NCBI GenBank assembly: GCA_001515955.1 | Contig: LOES01000013.1 | Span: forward strand, 1-20,528 | Length of the DNA stretch: 20,528 nt | Source of the DNA: Clostridia bacterium BRH_c25 | Lineage (GTDB): Bacteria; Bacillota_A; Clostridia; Lutisporales; Lutisporaceae | Direction: 5' to 3' | Shown here: piece after piece, positions 6,351-15,753 of the stretch | How positions within the stretch are numbered: the stretch's first letter is position 1 | How the letters are laid out: every line of letters begins with the position of its first letter | Translations under genes and position numbers: made by a program | The notes under the pieces: generated by a model | Databases searched by the model: none | Seen by the model: the letters and a program-made list of their open reading frames with translations, nothing else | Told to the model about the DNA's origin: nothing

Positions 6351-8279
6351 TTATTTTTCCGGAACCGCCGTCTTAAGGATAAACTCCTTTTCATTGTACT
6401 CAACATTTACAAAGCCTCCATATGACTCAATAACCCTCTCAACACTCCGGATGCCAAGTCCATGAGACTTTCCACTCTTCGAAGAAATAAAACGTCCATC
6501 CCTGATCTCCATCCGGCCATTATAGGAATTTGTAACCTTTAAGAGCTGCTGGCCTTTCATTTTTCCAGCCTCGACGGATACAAACCGTATTCCCGAGCTA
6601 TCCATTTGTCTGCATGCGTCAATGGCGTTTTCCAAAGCATTTCCCAGAACAATGCAAAGGTCACTGTCACTCATAACCGACTGCCTGCTGATATTGCACC
6701 GGCTTTCCAGAGAAATTCCGTATTCTTTAGCCCGCATGTGATAATATCCGATGATGGAATTGGCTACGATATTCTCGCAAAACACCGGAAGCTGATCCAT
6801 CTCCGTTTTTTCACTGTATTCTCTTAAAAACGCTTTCATATCATCAAACCTGCTCTCCTCGGCAAGCCTGCCCATGACACCTATAAAGTGGCGGATATCA
6901 TGCTTTATCTCCCGTATCTCATTCATCTGCCCGCTCAGGGACGTATAGTATTCCTTCTGCATGGCAATCTGGCTGTTTGCCAGCTCCAAACGCGAAGAAG
7001 ATTTTGTAAAATCATCATACAGATCTCCTATACGCATAGCATAAACCCAGTTCATAATAAGCGCAAACACCGAGAAAAAAAGCAGCAGCATCAAGGACAT
7101 ATTTATATAGATTTTCCCATTAATATAATAGCTGTCTATTGTAAGACCTAAAATAACAAAGGTGACACTCCAGAAAACCACCATGCCGAATTTATTCAGT
7201 TTTTGCCGTCCACGGTATATTTTAATGAACAAATAGACGTCCAACACATAAGTAAGCATTGGTACAAGCACCGACAAGTGCTGATTGTAAATTCTCTGCG
7301 GCACAAACAGATAGATGAGGTATAGCAAAACATAATAAACAAGGAATCCAATTTTTTCTTTCCTGGTAAATTTTATGCCGCACTGCTCCTGCACAAGGAA
7401 TATCAGCAGATATTTCAGCATAAAGGTCGTAAAGTACATTAGTTCATTTGTTGACTCATAGGAGAGGTTAAAGAAAAAAATGATCTGCCATATACTATAA
7501 AATTCCGATGTCAGCATAATACGCATCAGGATAAAAAAAATCATAACCGGCAACCAGAAGGAAAGTAGCTTTCGTCGGATGGACAGAGTATACATGGCAA
7601 TCAAACTCAAAAATGAAAACAGGGCTGTTCCAAATAGAATAAACCGAATTGCATTTCTGGAACTGTTTTCTCTTACTGTCTGATTATAATCACTCAGAAC
7701 CGGCGTCATATAGAGTCCTGAAAAGCGGGTAGTTGCGACTTCTATAACTGCTTCATGGGTAATCCCTGCAGTTAGTGCCACAGGATATAGCTCCGCTTTA
7801 GGAGTCGTAAATATTTTGTCTGTATTGGCGGAAACAGTGCCGCTTTCAGCGGCAAGCCCCCCATCGATAAATACCCGGTATGCGCCGCCAAAGTCCGGTA
7901 TATATAATGTTACGGGATTGTCATACTCAAGACCTGTCAAAGTTAACTTATAGCTCCCGTATCCCTCAGCGGATAAGCTTTTACCGTCGACTTTGTATTT
8001 TGACCATTGGTCCGGTACTGTAATTAGCATATCCGGATCAGAAAGCTGTCCAGGCTCGGATACAATTAAGCGGTTCCAGTAAAACTCCCATTGCCCGTCC
8101 AAATAAACCTTTCCCTCGGCAATACTGACGGAAGACAAATTGATATCCCCGTTTACAGCCCCGGGCATATCAGTAATATCATGATAGAAATATGTATATA
8201 TAACCGGGAGATTCATGAAAACAATTGCCAGAACAAGGCCCAATACAAGAAAGCATTCCTGCCTGTTTATTTTTATCAT
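6351..8279 (-). CDS. 7TM sensor histidine kinase with AgrC/LytS-like GHKL domain
   Basis: A 642-aa kinase. A membrane segment at 8-30 is followed by an extracytoplasmic beta-sandwich of about 170 residues (40-205). Its pattern (LDGQWEFYW, VPDQW, GYGSYKL, YRVFIDG) resembles galactose-binding-like or 7TMR-DISM sensor modules. About seven membrane helices follow (210-412) and then a coiled-coil linker (423-455). The catalytic core has the phosphoacceptor His460 in REIKHDIRH, the N-box LGNALENAIDA (545-555) and the G-box HGLGIRS (606-612). This is the SpoB/AgrC-type GHKL arrangement used with LytTR regulators. The ATG sits one base after the response regulator stop, so translation is probably coupled. 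The sensor module suggests a carbohydrate or small-molecule ligand rather than a cyclic peptide; no AgrB/AgrD gene is nearby. Confidence 0.87.
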   Translation of the reverse strand: MIKINRQECFLVLGLVLAIVFMNLPVIYTYFYHDITDMPGAVNGDINLSSVSIAEGKVYLDGQWEFYWNRLIVSEPGQLSDPDMLITVPDQWSKYKVDGKSLSAEGYGSYKLTLTGLEYDNPVTLYIPDFGGAYRVFIDGGLAAESGTVSANTDKIFTTPKAELYPVALTAGITHEAVIEVATTRFSGLYMTPVLSDYNQTVRENSSRNAIRFILFGTALFSFLSLIAMYTLSIRRKLLSFWLPVMIFFILMRIMLTSEFYSIWQIIFFFNLSYESTNELMYFTTFMLKYLLIFLVQEQCGIKFTRKEKIGFLVYYVLLYLIYLFVPQRIYNQHLSVLVPMLTYVLDVYLFIKIYRGRQKLNKFGMVVFWSVTFVILGLTIDSYYINGKIYINMSLMLLLFFSVFALIMNWVYAMRIGDLYDDFTKSSSRLELANSQIAMQKEYYTSLSGQMNEIREIKHDIRHFIGVMGRLAEESRFDDMKAFLREYSEKTEMDQLPVFCENIVANSIIGYYHMRAKEYGISLESRCNISRQSVMSDSDLCIVLGNALENAIDACRQMDSSGIRFVSVEAGKMKGQQLLKVTNSYNGRMEIRDGRFISSKSGKSHGLGIRSVERVIESYGGFVNVEYNEKEFILKTAVPEK

Positions 8280-8280
8280 A

Positions 8281-9006
8281 TCACTGCCCTCTATTATTCA
8301 TGTGAGCAAAAATATACGCAAAATACTTTTCTTTTGATGGCTTTAAATGCTTCTTTGATATGCTGATAACAGCCGAAGAGATTCGAAAATGGTTTTCAGC
8401 CATTTCAGTTACATGAAAAATGTTCACCACAAAGCTCTGATGGCAGCGAACAAAAGACTCTTCCGGCAATTGTTTTAATATCTCATCCAGTTTCGCGTAA
8501 CACTGTAAAGTGGTTCTGTCTACCATGTGAAAGCAGATGATTTTATCTCTGCTCTCAATATACAGAATGTCCCGGCAAGAGATGCGATAGTTTCTCGCCT
8601 TATAACTGAAGCTGACCTGCTGCCGGCGTTCCCCTGCAATGTCGCTCAGTGCTTGGTCAAGTATGCGGTTCAGCTTTCCCGGGCTTAGCGGTTTGAGTAT
8701 GTAATTGAAGGCAAATACATCATAGGCTTCCGGATAATGTTCATTGCTTGAGGAGATGAAAATGATTTTAGCAGCTTTCATTTCAGCACGGATTTTTCCG
8801 GCTGTTTCGATTCCGTTTAGCCCGGGCATATAAATATCCAAAAATAGAATATCAAATAGTTTCTTTTGTTCCAACCAATCCTCCAGTAAAGATTCTCCAT
8901 CTGTATAAGCTGAAATTTGAAAAGAAGCATCATATGAATACAATGCTTCCATTAATATTCTTATATCTTCGTCACTGTCATCACAGACACCAATATGAAC
9001 GGGCAT
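8281..9006 (-). CDS. LytTR-family response regulator
   Basis: A 241-aa two-component regulator. The receiver domain (1-125) has acidic residues DD at 9-10, the phosphoacceptor Asp57 in ILFLDIYMPGLNG, and the Lys of the ILKPLSP motif near 109. The C-terminal LytTR DNA-binding domain (about 135-236) shows YIESRDKIICF, LDEILKQLPEESFVRCHQSFVVN and KKHLKPSKEKYFAYI. Its partner is the kinase directly downstream. The start at 9006 follows AGGGAGG. LytTR proteins usually bind paired 9-bp direct repeats upstream of their targets; none was identified with confidence. Confidence 0.92.
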   Translation of the reverse strand: MPVHIGVCDDSDEDIRILMEALYSYDASFQISAYTDGESLLEDWLEQKKLFDILFLDIYMPGLNGIETAGKIRAEMKAAKIIFISSSNEHYPEAYDVFAFNYILKPLSPGKLNRILDQALSDIAGERRQQVSFSYKARNYRISCRDILYIESRDKIICFHMVDRTTLQCYAKLDEILKQLPEESFVRCHQSFVVNIFHVTEMAENHFRISSAVISISKKHLKPSKEKYFAYIFAHMNNRGQ

Positions 9007-9041
9007 AATACGAGCCTCCCTTTACATGCAATCATGCTCTT

Positions 9042-9069
9042 AGTATAACATATATGCTTTGACGAAAGC
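9042..9069 (-). promoter_or_regulatory. Promoter of the response regulator/kinase operon
   Basis: The minus strand carries an extended -10 (TGTTATACT, 9050-9042). A small inverted repeat GCTTT-GACG-AAAGC (9056-9069) covers the -35 zone and could be an operator. Confidence 0.5.
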
Positions 9070-9085
9070 ATCTCATTTGAATAGA

Positions 9086-9134
9086 AAAGCAGATAGGCTG
9101 GTTTTGTTTTTTAACCTTAACCGCTATCTGCTTT
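9086..9134 (-). terminator. Candidate terminator after the surface-protein gene
   Basis: AAAGCAGATAG (9086-9096) is exactly complementary to CTATCTGCTTT (9124-9134); GGTT/AACC pairs inside the loop. On the minus strand the stem ends in CTGCTTTTCTATT, an imperfect U-tract, 69 bases after the stop at 9203. Confidence 0.4.
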
Positions 9135-9202
9135 CCTTAACTATCCTATGTTATTCTTATACTACCCATATATTGAAATGCCTCTCAAGTACAGAACTCA
9201 TA

Positions 9203-12200
9203 TTATTTTACCAACAAATTGTACAGCACCTGTGCCATTTCCGCTCTGGTAATCGTATTTGCGGGGAAAAGCTTACCGCCATTTCCGCTGATGGTACCGG
9301 TTTCGGTCATCAATGCCATGGCATCCTTTGCCCAGGAAGCGATCCGGTCTGCATCGCTGAAGGTTGAAAGCGGCTTTCCTGAGGTGCCTTCCGGAAGTCT
9401 GTCTATTACCTCCAAGGCATTGTACAGCAGGGTGAACATTTCCTGTCTCGTAATTTCCTTATCCGGTGCATACATGTTATTGCCTATGCCTCCGGTTATA
9501 CCCAATCTCTTTGCAGCAGCCAGGTAGCCTGTATAATAGGTGCTGCCGCTGCCGTGAAGTTATCCTTCGGATTCGTATCCGGTTCCATGTCATAGGCTCG
9601 CATCAGCATAACCAGGAATTCGCCGCGGGTCAGCTTTGCTTCGGAATAGAAATTGCCATTGTTCGCTCCCGCAGTGATGTTTCTTGCCGCGATAAAGCCT
9701 ACCGCTTTGCTATACCAGGCATCTGCTGCTACATCCTTGAAGCTCACTTTGTTATAACCCACAGCATAGTAGCTGAAATGGGTGGTGGTAAAGGTTACAG
9801 TGCCGGTAGCAGGGTCATAATGCCCATTTGGTACGGATACCGCATTGCCGCTGCCGTCAATATACCAGATTATGATGCTTTCAGGGTTCTCAAGCTCTGC
9901 TGCAGTCGGCGTATAAGGTATGGATACGGTTACGGGAGCATTGGGGTTGTTCCAGTCGGTCTGCTTTCCATCTACCGTTACTTCCAGTTGTATCAGCGGC
10001 CTGTCGCCTATAGCTGCCTTTGCAGCTTCGGGGAGTCCTGATTTATCACCCTGGCCGATAGTGATCCCTACTTTTTTCCCTTCCACTCCTGCAATCCCTG
10101 CCAGCATATCCGCAGGAAGGGTGAAGCTGCCTGTATTAGTGTTAAAGGTCAGAGCTCCTTCTCCGCCAGACATGGACAGGTATGCAACCGGGATATCCAG
10201 GGTATAGTCAGTTACTCCAGGTATGGATGGAATTGTGATGGCCGCATTTCCTCCACCTGTGACAATATTACCCTGCCCGGAGCCTATATCTATCGCTGCA
10301 CTGCCTGTATTTGTATTGACAGTAACCGGCAGTGTGATCTCCAATATGTTGCCTGCCGTATCAGTGCCCGTAACAACTGCGGTATAAGTCGATGTGTGCT
10401 TAACAGGTGCAGGAGGAGTGCTGCCTCCACTGCTGCCCGAACCTCCGTCGCGGTCCGAACCACCTCCACCGTTGTATGTTAAGCTGGCTTTGATTGTGGC
10501 AACGCCGGCAGGCATGGTAAAGGTGGTGCTGTTACTATTTGCATTACCAAAGGTTCCGCCGCCTGTGGAGGTCCATTTATTGAAGCTGTAATTTGCGGAG
10601 GCAGTTGCGGTAATGTCGATAACCGTACCTGCCGCATAATTTCCGCTGCTGCCTCTGGTAATACTGCCGCCTGTTTCTGCTGTTATGGTCAGGGCATAGG
10701 TCGGTACCGGCGCTGCTTCAGTTGCCGGGAAACCGGCTGTTATCACACCTGAATTTGCAGCATTACTTACAGAGGTGGCTCCTGCCACTGTAAAGAAGTT
10801 TTCACCTACACCGTTTAAGGTATAACCATCTTTTGGTGTTAAGGTTACGGTAGCCGTATAAACTGTGCCTGCCGCAAAGGGGTTATCTGCAGGACTCCAT
10901 GTAACGCTTCCGATATACTGTGCCGTCTCGGTTATTGTTGTTGCCGGAACTGCGCCCCTCGCAGGCGCCGTCACTCCGGGTATGGCCGCTATATTCACAA
11001 TGGTTTGTGTCCACCTGGCATGAAGCGTAATATTGCCTGTTACCGTATCATTGTCAAAATCCCAAGCAATGGTACAAGCTTCATCTTTAAACCAGCCGCC
11101 GAAATTGTATCCGGAATTCGTGGGGACAGCCGGAGCCATTATCTTATCCCCTGCTACGGCGATGATTTTGGAAACCCAGGAGCCTCCGCCTGTGCTGAAT
11201 GAGACGGTGTATAAATAGTGGAACGGTATGCTGGGTGACTGCGCCTGCGCATATGTCTGAGCCGTTGAACCGTTAAAGCCATAAATACCGTCACTTGAAA
11301 TTGCCGTAAATTTGAAGACATCACTTCCAAAAGACATACTTGAATTGAGTATGTCTACTTTCCTCAAGCCGAAGCAAAACGAAAATGCATTGTTGCCAAT
11401 ACTCCCGACACCTTCCGGTATGGTAATCTCAGTAAGATTTTCGCAAGCAAGGAATGCACAGCTGCCGATACTCGTGATGCTCTCCGGCAGGGTGATTTTC
11501 GACAGGTTTGAACAATTGTTGAATGTATGGTTACCGATGGTTGTAATACCTTCCGGTATGGTGATCTCTTCCAGACTTCGGCACCCGTCAAATGCACCTG
11601 CCCCGATACTTGTGACGCTTTGCGGTATGATAATCTCCGTCAGCGCTGTGTTTCGGCAGTTGTAAAATGCATAGTCACCGATACTTGTGACCCCCTCCGG
11701 TATGCTGACTCCGATCAAGCAATCAGAGCCTGCAAATGCATAGTCGTCAATGCTTATGACAGTTCCCGGGATATCAAATGAACCGGAGCATCCGACAGGA
11801 TGGCAAATCAAACGTGTTTTGCCGGCGTCGAACAGTACGCCTTTCAAACTGGAAAAATGTGTATTGCCCGTATGGACATTGATCGCATTCAATGCGGAGC
11901 ATCCTTCTAGCGCATTCCTGCCTATGGAAGCCACGCTTGCAGGAATCATTATGCCTGTCAAAGCATTACAGTCCTGGAAAGCATAATCCGGTATACCGGT
12001 AAACCCGGCATTGGTCGGCAGCGTGACGCTCTCAAGAGATGTGCAGCTTTTAAATGAAGCATCACCGATACTCGTGACCGAATCCGGTATAACAATGCCT
12101 GTCAGGCGGGAGGCTTCAAATGCGGCCTCACCTATTGAAGTAACACTTCCGGGAATCGTTACGCTTGTAAGACTGCTACAACTGTAGAACATCGAATCCC

Positions 12201-12762
12201 CGATATTTGAGAGGTTGCTGGAAAGCGTCACGGATGTCAGACTGCAACAGTAGGAGAATACCCCTTCACCCACACTTGTAACGCTGTCGGGAATTATTAC
12301 AGTCTCAAGACTGGATCCCCAAGGTCCAAGAGCGGTATTTCCCATAAATGCATTGTCTCCAATGCTTTCCAGGTTGCTGCAGTTCGACATGTTGACACTC
12401 TCCAATTCACTGCACCTGCTGAATGCTCCGTTTCCTATGCTTCTAAGGCTATACGGCAGCGTGATGCCTGTCATTTGAACTTTACCATCAAATGCATTGT
12501 CCTCTATCCTGTATACATACCGGTAAACCGTCTCACCGGGATCAACAGCCAGTGATGCCGGCAGTATCAAGCTTCCGGTAGGGTTCGTATGACCGGTAAT
12601 GGACAGCGTGCCGTCCGTCTGCTCCGTCCACTTCCAACCGTCAGTTGTGCCGGTGTCGCCCTCGTCTGCCAGCACAGTGGCCGGCATCAAGGCGCAGATC
12701 AATACGAAGAACACCATAACTGCAAGTAAATAACTAATGGATCTTTTTATCTTACTTATCAT
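9203..12762 (-). CDS. Secreted BspA-type LRR surface protein with SLH anchor, frameshifted in the second SLH repeat
   Basis: An exported cell-surface protein of about 1186 aa when one missing base is restored. From the ATG at 12762 (GGGTG upstream) it has a signal peptide ending near VLA-DEG (32). BspA-type leucine-rich repeats (consensus LTSVTIPDSVTSIGDxAFxxC, about 23 aa each) run to about 480. An InlB B/Listeria-Bacteroides repeat follows (~517-585, ending HARW), then two beta domains, a Gly/Ser linker (NGGGGSDRDGGSGSSGGS), a further beta region and C-terminal SLH repeats. SLH1 (KDVAADAWY..) is intact. Frame 1 then stops at 9496, while SLH2 and SLH3 (YYTGYLAAAKRLGITGG.., FSDADRIASW..) continue in another frame to 9203. 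SLH repeats bind pyruvylated cell-wall polymers. The LRR region probably mediates adhesion. An upstream TTG at 12786 is an alternative start. Confidence 0.85.
9541..9553 (-). other. Frameshift site in the SLH gene
   Basis: After DNFT the frame reads AAAAPIIQATW and stops. Adding one base after 9548 gives DNFTAAGSTYYTGYLAAAKR, the normal start of an SLH repeat. The site is a GCAGCGGCAGC repeat, where slippage or a sequencing error is easy. Confidence 0.8.
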
Positions 12763-12778
12763 GCTTTTACACCCTATA

Positions 12779-12796
12779 TAATGCAAACATGCATTA
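12779..12796 (-). promoter_or_regulatory. Hairpin and 6-codon ORF in the leader of the surface-protein gene
   Basis: TAATGCA-TGTT-TGCATTA is a perfect 7-bp inverted repeat directly after a strong AAAGGAG site. That site best serves a tiny ORF (MHVCII, stop TAG) which ends before the proposed ATG at 12762. It may control translation, or the gene may start at the TTG at 12786. Confidence 0.35.
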
Positions 12797-12951
12797 CTCC
12801 TTTCTTTAATTTCATATTGCAGTAACTCATAAACATTCTGTTCCCACTTTTATCCATACTTATCGTAACCTAAAATGGAAAAATACACATCGTACTAAGG
12901 TATTACAAAAAAAGATATATGCAGGTTGTGCACATATCCCATAAATAAGAA

Positions 12952-12985
12952 AAATGACACTTTCTGAGCTTCAGAAATGTCATTT
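12952..12985 (-). terminator. Intrinsic terminator of the MalT-like regulator gene
   Basis: AAATGACA/TGTCATTT (12952-12959 with 12978-12985), extended by TTTCTGA/TCAGAAA across a single bulged base, is followed on the minus strand by TTTTTCTTATTT. It lies 42 bases past the stop. The remaining spacer up to the surface-protein gene shows no other feature I can name. Confidence 0.85.
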
Positions 12986-13026
12986 CATTCAAAACCATAT
13001 TCAGCCTGTATCGGAGGCATATACGG

Positions 13027-15636
13027 TTATTCCAGCAGCCCTGCTTCATTAACCATCTTCATGCATTGGGCGCGGTTTTTCACACCCAGCTTGCTGTATA
13101 TGCTTCCAATGTGGCTCTTGACCGTTCTCGGACTTATGCCTAGCTTTACGGCGATCTCCCGGTTGGTATCCGCCTTAACCAACAGCTCCAGCACTATTTT
13201 CTCCTGTGCTGTGAGATACTCTTTAATATCTGCGGTGGCATCATCACCATATGCTTCCTGAGCTGCCGGAAGACTTTCGTGTATCTGCTTCAGCAGATCT
13301 TTGGCATAAGCCGTCAATGCTTTGGCAGTATGCTGGTCGGTCCTCTTTCTTCTTGGTGTGGTATAATACCTAAGCAGATGTGCCATAAGAGGCAATTCAT
13401 CCATATAGCTTCTGATATAGCCCTTCTTCATACCGATTTGGAGGGATTTCCCCAGATAACTCACGGCACCGTACATGTCATTGTTTTCGCAAGACAGCAA
13501 TGCCAGCAGGTTCAATACCTCCACCAGGCTATGGAGCCTTTCGTTTTCTTCTGTGAAGGAAAGGAGCCTTTGCAGCAGCAGACCGGCATCCTGCAGGCGG
13601 CCTTTTGTCATCAATGCCCTTGCATATACCAGCAGTTCAAACTCTCTGATTCTGTTAATCTCCATGAAGACATTGAGTTTGCAGGATGCGAACCATTCTT
13701 CCACCTTGACCGTATCGCCCATATCCATATATAAGCGGCATCGGAAGGTTTTAATCAAGTAAATCCAGTGCATTTTGCCGCAGCTTTGAAGCTTTTCTTC
13801 ACATTCCTTAAGAGCTTCAAAAGCACCCTCCATATCTCCCCGGGCCCTTTTTATCCGTGCAATGTCCACCATGGCGGGAACAAGGGCACCCATACAATCG
13901 GCTTCCCGCGCCTCTTCCATTGCCTTCAGAAGACAGGGCAGCGCCTCTTCCAGCCGGTTGTTTTCATAAAAGTATTCACCTATCCCCAAGGGTGCATACC
14001 CGGGATTTTTTGATATCATTCCCCTGTAGCTTTCGGTCATCTTTACATAGTTATCTGGAGCTTCTCTGAGCAACCCTGCCAACCTGTTGATAGGACAGCG
14101 GTAGAAGTAGATATCTGCCGTATTGAAGTCATTATATTCCGGCATTTTATAATATCTGCCTCCATCTGTCTCAGCCGCTGAAAAAAGCAGGGACAGGTAT
14201 TCGAGGTTGTCTTCCCTGACAAACAGGTTAGCCTCGACCATAGTACATGCCGTACGGCTGTAGCTGCTCCATTCGGGGCTGGAGGCATATTGATAATCAT
14301 CCTGCAGGGCTTTCATCCTGCCAATCCATTGCCGTGACAAATCATAACGGCCGGTTTCTGCATAAAACAGCGCATATATTACAGCAATCTTGAAGCTATT
14401 ATCCTTAAGCTCGACCGGCAGGCGTTCTATCCACGATAACAGCGTGCCGAAATCATTTCTGTGGATCAAATGATCAATCTGATGTTCTATTATTTCAAAG
14501 GCTTCCCGGCAGGAACCAGCGCACAGCAAGTGTTCAATAGCTTCCGGTATGAAGCCGTGCTCCCGGAACCAGTGAGCAGCCCTTGCATGCAGTCCTGGGA
14601 TTTCCGCCGGAGCAGTTTCCGAAAGAAGCTTGTATAGAAGGCTCTTGAACAGAGGGTGATATCTATACTCCTGTTTCTGCTCATCCAGAACAGCAAGGAA
14701 GCCGCTTCCTTCACTGATTTCCTTCAGCATCCGGCCTCCACTGTCTTCTTCTGTGACAGCATCACACAGAGATCCCCAAAGCATATCCAAAATACAGGTT
14801 TTCACGGCAAAGTTCCGTTTTTCCAGCCGCCATGCGCTGATCACCTCATCCTTGAGGTATTGCCCGATATCCCGGCTGGACCGAGTGAGTGCAGCAATGG
14901 CATCGTTGCTGCCGTCGACATCCTCCATGGACATGGCGACTGCAACCAACGCTGCAGCCCATCCTTCAGTATAGGTCTCCACCTTTTTCACATCATCATT
15001 GTCAAGGATATAACCCCTTGCCTTATAAAAACGGAAAATCTCTTCTTTTCCAAAACGCAGGTCTTTTTCCTCCAGCCGCTGTGTCTGCCATTTGATCCTA
15101 TGTCTGGCCAGTTCAAGCTCAGGCGACCTCCGACTGATAAAAACCAAGTGCATTTTTGCGGGTAGATAGTCAATCAGATAGGATAGCCCTTGCAAAATAG
15201 AAGAGTCGGTAATCAAATGAAGGTCATCCAGTACAAGCAGAAAGTCGGATTGAACCGACCACAGCCGGTCGATAAGGATGTTAATATGTATATTTGCTTT
15301 CAACAACTCCAAAGAGGAAAAAACATATTCCGTGTCTTTACCAAGACCGTTTGAAATGCCGTCCAGTGCAGTACAGACATATCTCCAGAATACCACAGGA
15401 TTATTATCGTTAGAATCCACCGACATCCATGCCGCAGGCAAACCGCATTTCCCCAGCCAGTCCAGGACGGCCGTAGTCTTGCCGTAGCCGGCGGGTGCGG
15501 TTACCATAGCAAGCCTGCTCTTCAAGGAATTATTAAGCTTTTGATGCAAGCGCTGCCGGGAAATCAGATATTGGTTAACTCCCGGCCTGCTATATTTAGT
15601 TCCAATCAATCCGGTTCCGGATGTTATTTCTGCCAT
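13027..15636 (-). CDS. MalT-like (LAL) STAND ATPase/LuxR transcriptional activator
   Basis: An 869-aa regulator with MalT architecture. The N-terminal nucleotide-binding domain has Walker A APAGYGKTT (47-55) and Walker B FLLVLDDLH (132-140), preceded by the KYSRPGVNQYLISRQRL lead-in typical of the family. A long helical TPR-like region (about 340-780) is probably the inducer-binding sensor. The C-terminal LuxR helix-turn-helix (about 805-869) shows LTAQEKIVLELLVKADTNREIAVKLGISPRTVKSHIGSIYSKLGV in two parts. Such proteins oligomerise with ATP and ligand to activate target promoters. The start at 15636 follows GAGGTGAGG. It is monocistronic and bounded by its own promoter and terminator. The adjacent surface-protein gene is a possible target, but nothing in the sequence proves it. 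Confidence 0.9.
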   Translation of the reverse strand: MAEITSGTGLIGTKYSRPGVNQYLISRQRLHQKLNNSLKSRLAMVTAPAGYGKTTAVLDWLGKCGLPAAWMSVDSNDNNPVVFWRYVCTALDGISNGLGKDTEYVFSSLELLKANIHINILIDRLWSVQSDFLLVLDDLHLITDSSILQGLSYLIDYLPAKMHLVFISRRSPELELARHRIKWQTQRLEEKDLRFGKEEIFRFYKARGYILDNDDVKKVETYTEGWAAALVAVAMSMEDVDGSNDAIAALTRSSRDIGQYLKDEVISAWRLEKRNFAVKTCILDMLWGSLCDAVTEEDSGGRMLKEISEGSGFLAVLDEQKQEYRYHPLFKSLLYKLLSETAPAEIPGLHARAAHWFREHGFIPEAIEHLLCAGSCREAFEIIEHQIDHLIHRNDFGTLLSWIERLPVELKDNSFKIAVIYALFYAETGRYDLSRQWIGRMKALQDDYQYASSPEWSSYSRTACTMVEANLFVREDNLEYLSLLFSAAETDGGRYYKMPEYNDFNTADIYFYRCPINRLAGLLREAPDNYVKMTESYRGMISKNPGYAPLGIGEYFYENNRLEEALPCLLKAMEEAREADCMGALVPAMVDIARIKRARGDMEGAFEALKECEEKLQSCGKMHWIYLIKTFRCRLYMDMGDTVKVEEWFASCKLNVFMEINRIREFELLVYARALMTKGRLQDAGLLLQRLLSFTEENERLHSLVEVLNLLALLSCENNDMYGAVSYLGKSLQIGMKKGYIRSYMDELPLMAHLLRYYTTPRRKRTDQHTAKALTAYAKDLLKQIHESLPAAQEAYGDDATADIKEYLTAQEKIVLELLVKADTNREIAVKLGISPRTVKSHIGSIYSKLGVKNRAQCMKMVNEAGLLE

Positions 15637-15665
15637 TATTGATACCTCACCTCACATTCTTTTCT

Positions 15666-15695
15666 ACTATACACAATACACACTAGCATAATCAA
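15666..15695 (-). promoter_or_regulatory. Promoter of the MalT-like regulator gene
   Basis: On the minus strand TTGATT (15695-15690) is followed after 18 bases by TATAGT (15671-15666), 30 bases before the start codon. It lies inside the 28-codon ORF downstream of abiEi, whose stop codon overlaps the -10. Confidence 0.5.
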
Positions 15696-15753
15696 AATCC
15701 TTCTGGTAATCCAGCCACCGTTTCTGCATAAAATTCTGCATCACATTCTTCAT
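15667..15753 (-). CDS. 28-codon ORF in the position of the AbiEii toxin
   Basis: A short ORF whose ATG overlaps the AbiEi stop (ATGA) and is preceded by GGAGGTG, exactly the coupling seen for the toxin gene in AbiE operons. It reads MKNVMQNFMQKRWLDYQ and stops after 28 codons. The phrase VMQNFM faintly recalls the ..QNYMxERLLERIS.. segment near the start of AbiEii toxins, but the rest does not match. It is either a collapsed toxin gene or an unrelated ORF created by deletion. No nucleotidyltransferase motif is present anywhere nearby. Confidence 0.4.
   Translation of the reverse strand: MKNVMQNFMQKRWLDYQKDFDYASVYCV

Noticed and set aside
6241..6376. Short rightward ORF that might be an Agr-type signal peptide for the nearby kinase
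   Set aside because: It has no ribosome site, overlaps the operon terminator and the kinase end, and there is no AgrB-like protease gene.
9203..9505. Separate 100-aa SLH protein starting at a TTG
   Set aside because: The TTG lies within an SLH repeat (KRLGITGG) with no ribosome site; it is the continuation of the frameshifted surface-protein gene.
10394..12000. Many rightward ORFs opposite the LRR/SLH gene
   Set aside because: They are antisense shadows of a repetitive coding region, with no ribosome sites or recognisable domains.
11340..12500. Regular repeats resembling a tandem-repeat or CRISPR-like array
   Set aside because: The period (about 69 bases) matches the 23-residue BspA leucine-rich repeat and the copies are diverged coding sequence, not identical repeats with unique spacers.
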